From the NCBI GenBank assembly GCA_963849605.1, contig CAWKHX010000015.1:1259195-1323194 (forward strand): DNA of 64,000 bases. The letters run 5' to 3'. Below, piece after piece: positions 57,588 through 64,000 of this stretch. The notes beneath the pieces were generated by a model. It worked only from the letters and a program-made list of their open reading frames with translations, made no database searches and had not been told where the DNA came from. Made by a program: the position numbers and the translations under genes. The DNA is from DASPHG01 sp963849605 (GTDB lineage Bacteria; Actinomycetota; Thermoleophilia; Solirubrobacterales; Thermoleophilaceae). Numbering within the stretch: position 1 is the first letter of the stretch; every line of letters starts with the position of its first letter.

Positions 57588-59387
57588 GTGCAGCTATTCG
57601 CCGTGGCGTACCGCTATCCCGCCGCCGGCGAGCCCGAGGTCGCGCAGGCGCTCGAGGAAGCCGCCGGGGCGTTCGCGGAGCTGAAGGGGGTTTCGCCGGA
57701 GCGCGGCTCGTCCGAGCCCGGCGGTCTTGCGTATGCGGCGGTCGCGCACCCACCCGATCGCGCCGTGCCGCGTGCGTATCTCGCTCGCTCAGGCGGGAGC
57801 GTTCTCCTCTACGACGGGCTGCCGCTGCCGCGCGACGGCGAGCTCCGGGCCTATGACGCCGGCGTGCTGCTCGAGCATTGGCGGGCTCTGCCGGACGCGC
57901 TCGAGGGAGTGTTCAGCATCGTCCGCCTCGACCTGCTCGCCGAACGGGTCGAGTGCCTGCTCGACGTCCTCGGCATGGCGAAGGTGTTCGTCGCGCGCCG
58001 CGGCGACGGCTTCGTCCTCTCGAACAGCGTCGACGTCGTCAGGCTGCTCACGGGCGCGTCGGCGCCGGACGCGGTCGGCGTGTCCTCGATGCTCGGGTTC
58101 GGCTGGGCCGCCGGCGGCCGGACGCTGCTCGAGGGGGTCCGCCTGCTGGAGGGCGGCCGGCTGCATGACCTGACCGCGGGAAGGGGGGAGCCGATCCTGT
58201 CGACCGAGTCCGTCGCGCCCAGGAACAACCGGTCTCGCCTCACCCCGGCGGACGTCGCGCAGTCACTCGTGACGACGGCCCGTGCGGCGCCGCGCTTCGG
58301 CCCGCTCACCTGTGGGCTCACCGCCGGGCGCGACACGCGCCTCGTCCTTGCACTCGCCCTCGCGGCCGGGCTTAACGTCGACTACTACACGAGCGGGCGC
58401 GAGAGCGACGTCGACGTGGTGATCGCGCGCGAGCTCGCGGACGCATTCGGCCTCCGCCATGAGCTGGTCACACCGCAGGTCCCCGACGACTGGCTCGGCG
58501 CGACGTCCGCGTTCAGCTCGCAGACGGACGGGCTGGCGAGCCTCTGGATCGTCTCCGACTGGGTCGAGCACCAGGGAAGGTCGGGGCCGGTCGGGCTGAA
58601 ACTGTGGGGCCCCGGCGGCGAGGTCGGCCGTGCGGGCAACATCGGCCTGAGCATCCCCTTCGGAGCGACCACGCCGGGCCTGCGTTCATCCGTCCGGGCG
58701 CAACGATGGATCCTCCACCGCAAGATCGCGGACTTCGGCGGCTTGGTCACCCGCGAGGCAACCGCCACGACGCGGGCGTACCTCGACCGCTTCATCGACG
58801 ATCGGCTCCGGGAGGGGTGGCGCCCGCGCGAGGTCTCCGAGGCCTACTACGAATTCGAGCGCGTTCGCTACTGGGCGTCCGCGGGCGTTCGGCGCGCGGC
58901 CGCTGCCACCGACCTCTGGAGCCCATTCGTGTCGCGGGACTTCATCGAGTACTGCTGGTCGCTGACACCCGAGGAGCGGACGGTCGAGGCGCCGCACTGG
59001 AGGTTGCTGTCGGCTCTCGATAGCCGGCTGCGCGACTTCCGCTTCGAGTATCCGTGGCGTGCTCAGCGGCCCCGGCTGGCGCCCGTGATGGTGGGTCGCG
59101 ACGTCGCGCGCGTCGCAGCGCGGCGCGCGCGGCCCCGGCCCCGGCCCGACGCCTCACCGTCCTTCGGTGCCGAGTGGATCGAGGCCGGCCTGCCCCAGTT
59201 GCGCGAGGTGGTCGGCTCGCTGGAGGGCGCGGACGTCTGGGCGTTTGTGGATCGCGAGCGTCTTCAGGGGCTGCTGCACGGCTCGCCGGAGGCGCGGGCC
59301 GCGTCAGCCGAGGGCATCTGCCGCGCGGTCACGGTGCTCTGGGGGCTGCATGGGCGCCACGTGTCTTCGGCAGCCCGAGACAGATAG
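57588..59387 (+). CDS. Asparagine-synthase-like protein with degenerate PPi loop
   Basis: A 599-residue protein: an N-terminal Ntn-like region (residues 1-210; the first residue after Met is Gln, not Cys, so glutaminase activity is unlikely), then an Asn-synthase-type adenylation domain. The PP-loop reads CGLTAGRDTRLVLALA (about residues 244-259) instead of SGGxDS. DVVIARELADAFGLRHELV and the late FEYPWRAQRP region follow. It may use ATP to form an amide on a sugar or uronic acid, or be a structural relative. Such proteins recur in exopolysaccharide clusters. Its end overlaps the convergent Wzy-like gene by 59 bases. Confidence 0.8.
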   Translation: MQLFAVAYRYPAAGEPEVAQALEEAAGAFAELKGVSPERGSSEPGGLAYAAVAHPPDRAVPRAYLARSGGSVLLYDGLPLPRDGELRAYDAGVLLEHWRALPDALEGVFSIVRLDLLAERVECLLDVLGMAKVFVARRGDGFVLSNSVDVVRLLTGASAPDAVGVSSMLGFGWAAGGRTLLEGVRLLEGGRLHDLTAGRGEPILSTESVAPRNNRSRLTPADVAQSLVTTARAAPRFGPLTCGLTAGRDTRLVLALALAAGLNVDYYTSGRESDVDVVIARELADAFGLRHELVTPQVPDDWLGATSAFSSQTDGLASLWIVSDWVEHQGRSGPVGLKLWGPGGEVGRAGNIGLSIPFGATTPGLRSSVRAQRWILHRKIADFGGLVTREATATTRAYLDRFIDDRLREGWRPREVSEAYYEFERVRYWASAGVRRAAAATDLWSPFVSRDFIEYCWSLTPEERTVEAPHWRLLSALDSRLRDFRFEYPWRAQRPRLAPVMVGRDVARVAARRARPRPRPDASPSFGAEWIEAGLPQLREVVGSLEGADVWAFVDRERLQGLLHGSPEARAASAEGICRAVTVLWGLHGRHVSSAARDR

Positions 59388-60747
59388 CCAGAAGCACGCC
59401 GCACAGCGCGGTGATGTTGAGCGCGACAAAGCTGGGGAAGGTGATGCTCACCACGAGGATCACGAGCAGCGCGGCCTGCGCGCCGAGCTGCACGGCGCGG
59501 TGCAGCGGGTCCGCGTAGGGCGGTGGCCTGGCCGCGACGGCCCAGAGGACGATCCCCAGCAGGAAGATCGCCGCCGGGATCCCGAGCTTCCACGCTAGCC
59601 AGAGGTAGCCGTTGTGCGTGAAGTAGTCGGCCGCGGGAGGCTTCTGCAGCCACGGGAGCCCGAAGAAGATCTGGTCGCCGAGGCCGTTGCCGGCGACGGG
59701 GTGTGCCTCGATCTTGTCGACGACGTGGCGGCCCTCCTGAAGGCGCGCGCGCACTGAGTCGTCGTTGCCGTACTGGTTTAGCGAGAGGAGGCGCTCGGAC
59801 GCTGCGGACAGCGCCCCCGGTGCGATCGTCGAGATGACCGGCGCGATGACGACGACGACGCCCACGACCAGGACGACGACTCGCATCCGCTGCGCGAACC
59901 CTGCGCGCACGGCGATGAAGCCGAGCCCGAGCACGGTGGCCACCCAGAAGGTTCGCTCGTAGGTGAGCAGCAGGCCGATCGTGTTCGTGCCGACCAGCGC
60001 CAGCAGCGCGACCTGGCCGGCCCGTGAGCGCACCGCGCCCGAAGTCAGGACCGCGAAACCCATCAGCACGCCCACCGGGAAGGCGAAGAGGCCGCCCTGG
60101 ATTTGCCCCTTGCCGGTCGATGTGAACCTGACGCCCTCGCGCAGGCCGGCTTGGCCCTCTGCGAAGTAGGTGAACAGCTCGAAGTACTGCAGCAGGCCGT
60201 AGACGCCGACCGCGATCCCCACGCAGAGCATGCCGCGGTACAGCCGATCGCGGGCGGCACGGTCCTTGATCAGCGGCATCGCGATCGCGATCGTGGACCA
60301 GCCGAGGAGGACACGGAACTCATAGCCCACCTGTCCCACGTCGGACCCTGCCCCCCAACCTCGCACCGCCTGCACGCCGGCGATCAGCAGCATCGCGCCG
60401 ATGCCGGCCATCGCGAGCGTCCGCCGCCGCTCGAGCGGTTCCCGCACCAGGATCATCAGCGCGCGAAGGAGGCCGACGAGAATCAGCGCGTCGGACAGCA
60501 CGAGCCCCGAGCCGCCGGCGAGGCCGTACTGGTTCTGGATCCCGTACGGCACGATCATCGTCACGGCGAGGATCAGCGTGAGGTGCGCGACGGGCAGCAG
60601 GAACGCGAGTAGCGCGATCGCCGCGAGGCCGACGAGGGCGATCGCAAAGGCGGGCTTGACCGCGACCATCGCGCCGAACACCGCGGCCGCGGCGCACCCC
60701 GCGGGGACGAGCAGGCGGTTTGGGACGCGAACTGCGGCGGCCGTCAT
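59329..60747 (-). CDS. O-antigen ligase/polymerase-family membrane protein 2
   Basis: A 472-residue protein with about 12 membrane helices and the Wzy/WaaL periplasmic loop (NDDSVRARLQEGRHVVDKIEAHPVAGNGLGDQIFF ... PAADYFTHNGYLWLAWKLG). It would polymerise or ligate the lipid-linked glycan at the external face. It is a second such enzyme beside the one at 43773-45738, so the locus may make two glycans or separate polymerase and ligase. ATG 60747 is preferred over the longer open frame because it gives the basic-then-hydrophobic start. Confidence 0.9.
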   Translation of the reverse strand: MTAAAVRVPNRLLVPAGCAAAAVFGAMVAVKPAFAIALVGLAAIALLAFLLPVAHLTLILAVTMIVPYGIQNQYGLAGGSGLVLSDALILVGLLRALMILVREPLERRRTLAMAGIGAMLLIAGVQAVRGWGAGSDVGQVGYEFRVLLGWSTIAIAMPLIKDRAARDRLYRGMLCVGIAVGVYGLLQYFELFTYFAEGQAGLREGVRFTSTGKGQIQGGLFAFPVGVLMGFAVLTSGAVRSRAGQVALLALVGTNTIGLLLTYERTFWVATVLGLGFIAVRAGFAQRMRVVVLVVGVVVVIAPVISTIAPGALSAASERLLSLNQYGNDDSVRARLQEGRHVVDKIEAHPVAGNGLGDQIFFGLPWLQKPPAADYFTHNGYLWLAWKLGIPAAIFLLGIVLWAVAARPPPYADPLHRAVQLGAQAALLVILVVSITFPSFVALNITALCGVLLAICLGLPKTRGAHAAPRAP

Positions 60748-60769
60748 GCCGCTTAGCTTGGCGTAATGG

Positions 60770-61921
60770 CTAGCCGGCCGGCGTAACCAGGAAGTCGTCG
60801 GCGTTGAAGTTTGTGTAGTCGCCGCGGATGCCGACACGTCCGGCGGTCGTGTACGGGGCGCAGCCGACGCCGTCGTCGGTGGCCTCGAGGACCGTCTGGC
60901 CGTGGCGCATGAGCGTGATCCTCACCGACCCGTCGGCCTCGTTCTCGATCGAGCCGCCGACCTTCTCCCACTCGCCGATCGCGGCATCCGAGCCCTCCGG
61001 CCGCGCCTGCGAGAGGATGTGGTACTCGTCGCTCCCGGCGCACTTCTTCTGGATCATGATGTTGCCCTGCCGCCGGTTGACCTCGGCGGTGTAGAGGCCC
61101 ACCGAGCCGCTGCCGCCCTGGCGGCGAAGCCAGATCTTGATTCCGTCCCAGCTGCGCTCGCCCTCGGCGCCCGAGACGTAGCCGTTGTTGCGGAGCGAGA
61201 ACGTGACATTGACGTCGGTGAAGGTGCGCTTCGTCCACAGGCGGAAGACCTCCGAGCCCGAGCCGTTGGAGCAATTTCTGTTCGGCAGGTTCGAGGTCGG
61301 GACACCGGTCCACAGCGTGTTGTCGCGGCGGAGGGCACAGCCGGACTCCATCTCCCAGACGTCGTCCCGGAACGCGCTGTCGTCGTCCGGCGACCAGAAC
61401 GCGTAGTGGTTCGTGATCACGCCGTCCTCACCGGTGAACGCGTCGAAGAGGAGCGCGTCGCCGACGGGCGCCTGCTCCTCCGGCGTGGCGGCCGGCTCGC
61501 GCTCGGTCGGTTCGGCGGTCTCGGGCGTCTCGGGCGGCTGCGTTTCGGTCACGACCTCAAGCCGCACCGAGTCGCGAGCTCTCCGGCGCACCCAGAGGGC
61601 GGCCCGGCGAGCACTCGCGCGGCTGACGATGCGGGCCGCGCGGCGGTGCCCGCTCCGCACCCGGACACGCAGCTTGCCGCGGCGGACGATCCGGCGGGCC
61701 CGGTCGGGGTCGAGGCGGCGGCGCGCATGGCCGCCGCGTACAAGCGACGCGCGGACGACGTTGCGCGCGTTCACTCCGCGCACGTGGAAGGTCACGGCGT
61801 GGCGGGAAGTCTTGGCGGGCTTGAAGACGACGGTGCGCTCGCCGTCGGCGGAGGCCGATGCGGCAGGGGCGAGCGCGAGCAGAGTCGCTCCAACGGTTAG
61901 AAGTGCGCGGCCTCCTGCCAT
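60770..61921 (-). CDS. Secreted LamG/concanavalin-like domain protein, unknown function
   Basis: A 383-residue exported protein: signal peptide (residues 1-28), an Arg-rich region (residues 40-125), a Pro/Thr/Glu linker (about residues 130-165) and a C-terminal ~210-residue jelly-roll-like domain. The latter is rich in Trp, Asn and Gly (LLFDAFTGEDGVITNHYAFWSPDD ... IKIWLRRQGG ... EWEKVGGSIENE ... DYTNFNADDFLV), as in glucan-binding or polysaccharide-lyase-like folds, with no visible catalytic residues. It may bind the polymer at the surface. The gene sits between the second Wzy-like gene and the GT2 gene. Confidence 0.72.
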   Translation of the reverse strand: MAGGRALLTVGATLLALAPAASASADGERTVVFKPAKTSRHAVTFHVRGVNARNVVRASLVRGGHARRRLDPDRARRIVRRGKLRVRVRSGHRRAARIVSRASARRAALWVRRRARDSVRLEVVTETQPPETPETAEPTEREPAATPEEQAPVGDALLFDAFTGEDGVITNHYAFWSPDDDSAFRDDVWEMESGCALRRDNTLWTGVPTSNLPNRNCSNGSGSEVFRLWTKRTFTDVNVTFSLRNNGYVSGAEGERSWDGIKIWLRRQGGSGSVGLYTAEVNRRQGNIMIQKKCAGSDEYHILSQARPEGSDAAIGEWEKVGGSIENEADGSVRITLMRHGQTVLEATDDGVGCAPYTTAGRVGIRGDYTNFNADDFLVTPAG

Positions 61922-62001
61922 AGGCACTGGTGTCGGCACCCGCACCACGCGGGGGCCGATGGCGGATCAAACCCCTGGACGTTTGTTTGAAGAAACCGCG
62001 C

Positions 62002-62862
62002 TCAGGGACTGCGCAGGATTCGCGCCCTGATCCTCTGCTTCTGCTCGCGCCTCACAGCCGCGCGCACGTCCGCTTCGGCACGCGGCACGCGCCGGAGCGC
62101 GGCGCCGGCGTAGCCGACCGCGTAGCTGGCGCCGCCCGCGACCCGCGGCCGCTCGGTCGCCATCTGTCTGAGCGTGTAGAGCGCTACGTGCAGCGGCGAC
62201 TCGCCGAGCGCGTATGAGCACTCGCCCCAGCGGCGGTAGCCGCGCAGCAGCCCGTCGCGCGTGCCGCGCGGGCGCAGGTGCTCGGGATCGCCGTCGGGCA
62301 TCGCGAAGCTCTGCGTCCGCCAGCCGCGCATGCGCGCGGTGAACTCGTCGATCGTGTCCCAACCCAGGATCGGCGGCACCGGCGCGATCTCGTCCCAGCA
62401 GGTGCGGCGGAAGAACTTGGTGGCGCCGTGCACGTGGCCGTCGCCGATGCGGATCCGGGCCCCGTTCTCCTGCAGGTACGAGCCCGCCAGCCCGAGCTGC
62501 TCGTCGCGCTCGAGCTCGCCCAGGAGCGTTTCGAGCGTGCGCGGCGTCAGGCGAATGTCGGCGTCGAGCTTCCCGAGCACGTCCCAGTCGACGTCGAGCT
62601 GGTCGACCGCCCACTGGAACGCCTCGAGCTCCTTCGCGGTGGCCAGCCGGTCGCGCTCGGCCGCGTGCGAGGGGCGGCGGAGCAGCAGCGCCCACTCGTG
62701 CGCGGCGGCGAACTCGGCCGCCGGCTCGTGCGAGCCGTCGGTCGAGCCGTCGTCGACCAGGAGCAACCGGTCAGGGGGCCGCGTCTGTGCAGCCAGCGAC
62801 GCCAGGAACTCGGGCATGTGCTCGCGCTCGTTCAGGAACGGGACGCAGACGGCGAGGGTCAC
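62002..62862 (-). CDS. Family 2 glycosyltransferase 1
   Basis: A 286-residue GT-A enzyme: LAVCVPFLNEREHMPEFLASLAAQTRPPDRLLLVDDGSTDGSHE (nucleotide-binding start), LGKLDADIRL (D-x-D-like metal site) and GWDTIDEFTARMRGW (acceptor-side catalytic Asp region). It is paralogous to the divergent GT2 gene (same GWD-IDE motif), separated by 29 bases. GTG start. The acceptor and sugar are unknown. Confidence 0.92.
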   Translation of the reverse strand: MTLAVCVPFLNEREHMPEFLASLAAQTRPPDRLLLVDDGSTDGSHEPAAEFAAAHEWALLLRRPSHAAERDRLATAKELEAFQWAVDQLDVDWDVLGKLDADIRLTPRTLETLLGELERDEQLGLAGSYLQENGARIRIGDGHVHGATKFFRRTCWDEIAPVPPILGWDTIDEFTARMRGWRTQSFAMPDGDPEHLRPRGTRDGLLRGYRRWGECSYALGESPLHVALYTLRQMATERPRVAGGASYAVGYAGAALRRVPRAEADVRAAVRREQKQRIRARILRSP

Positions 62863-62891
62863 GCCGCCGAGGTTGCCAGAATCGGCGGGCG

Positions 62892-63833
62892 ATGCCGGGA
62901 GCGCTGCCCACCTACGCCGTCGTCACGCCCGTGCGCGACGAGGCCGACCACTTCGGCCGGACCGCGGAGTCGATCGTCGCGCAGACGCACCGGCCGCTCC
63001 GGTGGGTCGTCGTCGACGACGGGTCGACGGACGGCACCCGCGAGATCGCCGAGCGCTACGCGCTCCGCCACCACTGGATCGAGGTGATCTCCGCCGAGTC
63101 GGAGCACGAGCGGGCGCGGGGAGCGCCGATCGTGCGCGCGTTCCAGCGCGGGCTCGACACCTTCGAACAGCGCCCGGAGGTGGTGGTCAAGCTCGACGGC
63201 GACCTGTTCCTGCCCCCGCACTACTTCGAGTGGGTCGCGGCGACGTTCGCGCACGATCCCCGCGCCGGCATCGTCGGCGGCGTCGCGCTGATCCCGGAGG
63301 ACGGGCGCTGGGTGCCCGAGCGGGGCAACCTCCTCAACGTGAACGGAGTCGCGAAGGCGTACCGCGTCGCGTGCCTCGACGAGATCGGCGGCCTGCGGCC
63401 CTCGATGGGCTGGGACGGCATCGACGAGTACGGCGCACGCGCGCGTGGATGGAATGTCCGCGTGCTGACGGAGCTCACGCTGCTCCACTACCGCCCGCGC
63501 GGCTCGAAGCAGAGGGCGCTCAGGGCGCGCTGGGAGGAGGGGCGCGGCAATGCGTACATGGGCTATCTGCCCAGCTGGCTGCTCGTGCGCGCGGCCTACC
63601 GCTCGTTCGTCGAGAAGCCTCCGATCATCGGCGGCCTCGCGCTGCTCGCCGGCTACGCGTGGGCGCGCATCCGGCGGCTGCCGCAGATCGACGACGAGGC
63701 GGCGCGCGCCGAGCTGCGCACGGAGCAGCGGGCGCGGCTCGCGGGCCTCTTCCGCGGCAGGAGCACGCCCGCGCTCGCCGAGCCCGACGGTAACGGGCCG
63801 GCGTACTGGACGACGGGCCCGGACGGGTCGTGA
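62892..63833 (+). CDS. Family 2 glycosyltransferase 2
   Basis: A 313-residue GT-A enzyme: YAVVTPVRDEADHFGRTAESIVAQTHRPLRWVVVDDGSTDGTRE, VVKLDGDLFLPPHYFEW (D-x-D) and SMGWDGIDEYGARARGW, then a C-terminal helix region and tail. It is similar to the divergent GT2, so the pair probably arose by duplication and inversion. ATG start; the stop overlaps the start of the CpsB-like gene (GTGA). Confidence 0.92.
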   Translation: MPGALPTYAVVTPVRDEADHFGRTAESIVAQTHRPLRWVVVDDGSTDGTREIAERYALRHHWIEVISAESEHERARGAPIVRAFQRGLDTFEQRPEVVVKLDGDLFLPPHYFEWVAATFAHDPRAGIVGGVALIPEDGRWVPERGNLLNVNGVAKAYRVACLDEIGGLRPSMGWDGIDEYGARARGWNVRVLTELTLLHYRPRGSKQRALRARWEEGRGNAYMGYLPSWLLVRAAYRSFVEKPPIIGGLALLAGYAWARIRRLPQIDDEAARAELRTEQRARLAGLFRGRSTPALAEPDGNGPAYWTTGPDGS

Positions 63834-64000
63834 TCGACCTCCACAGCCACCTGCTCCCGGGCATCGACGACGGCGCGCCCGACCTGAAGCATGCGCTCGA
63901 GCTGGCGCGCGCGGCCTCCGAGCAGGGCACCCGCGTGCTCGCGGCGACCCCGCACCTGCGCGCCGACTTTCCCGACGTGCGCCCCGACGAGCTGCCCCGG
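63830..64000 (+). CDS. CpsB/CapC-family (PHP) tyrosine-protein phosphatase, partial
   Basis: Only the first 57 codons are in the window. IDLHSHLLPGIDDGAPDL carries the HxH motif and following Asp of the PHP metal site, and AATPHLRADFPD is the next conserved block of the CpsB/CapC/YwqE family. It dephosphorylates the Wzc-like tyrosine kinase and so regulates capsule or exopolysaccharide export. The GTG start overlaps the GT2 stop. Confidence 0.88.
   Translation, partial: MIDLHSHLLPGIDDGAPDLKHALELARAASEQGTRVLAATPHLRADFPDVRPDELPR

Overview
The window is very GC-rich, densely packed chromosomal DNA from an actinobacterium. Several features point to the class Thermoleophilia (Gaiellales/Solirubrobacterales): a short secreted protein with a collagen-like GxY tract behind a typical N-terminal anchor, many GTG/TTG starts, genes that interlock at start and stop codons, probable leaderless promoters, and the clustering of uvrC-rapZ with gap-pgk-tpi. 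This placement is inference; there is no rRNA gene to confirm it.

Layout. 1-424 is the tail of a secreted metzincin. 451-10.3 kb is housekeeping: MaoC hydratase, uvrC, rapZ, a VOC protein, then the lower glycolysis run gap-pgk-tpiA-gpmI and tgt; the yvcK and whiA genes usual between rapZ and gap in actinobacteria are absent. 10.3-16.3 kb has a Ser/Thr kinase-lipoprotein-phosphoesterase operon, an M48 protease, DUF3467, rlmH and argS. 16.3-18.9 kb is a reverse-strand cytochrome-c-maturation-like operon (TlpA-type redoxin, two SRPBCC paralogues, CcmH, CcdA). 18.97-20.79 kb is a small remnant island: an intact tRNA-Gly(CCC) at the left, a 48-bp copy of its 3' half at the right, and between them a kinase fragment, a collagen-like gene and a transposase scrap. 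20.8-35.7 kb is a mixed accessory/metabolic region (cupredoxin lipoproteins, methyltransferase, enoyl-CoA hydratase, subtilase, P450, PKD protein, tRNA-Arg, HD protein, secreted hydrolase, thiolase). 35.7-41.3 kb has three membrane proteins and a ~1260-residue coiled-coil protein ending in a PH-like domain. 41.4-64 kb is one large exopolysaccharide locus: MocA oxidoreductase, ECF-like sigma factor with a divergent LPFTG protein, two O-antigen-ligase/polymerase-like proteins, undecaprenyl-phosphate sugar transferase, two DegT aminotransferases, polysaccharide deacetylase, two FemAB-like transferases, two GT4 and two GT2 glycosyltransferases, Wzc-like chain-length kinase, flippase, asparagine-synthase-like protein and the start of a CpsB/CapC phosphatase.

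How they work together. The 41-64 kb genes make a coherent Wzx/Wzy-type pathway: priming on lipid carrier, sugar modification, glycosyl transfer, amide or aminoacyl decoration, flipping, polymerisation, and tyrosine-phosphorylation control of chain length.

Quality caveat. Seven otherwise intact genes each need removal of one (gpmI: two) extra base to restore the family reading frame: near 7910, 7953, 18887, 22481, 23558, 37165, 38179 and 44277. All eight are +1 events, which looks more like sequencing or assembly error than gene decay. The most interesting biological signals are the ArgS with no HIGH motif, the giant coiled-coil/PH protein, the sigma factor/LPFTG pair, a nested palindrome of identical geometry in two convergent intergenic gaps, repeated CTAG interlocking stops and CATG interlocking starts, and the tRNA-flanked island.
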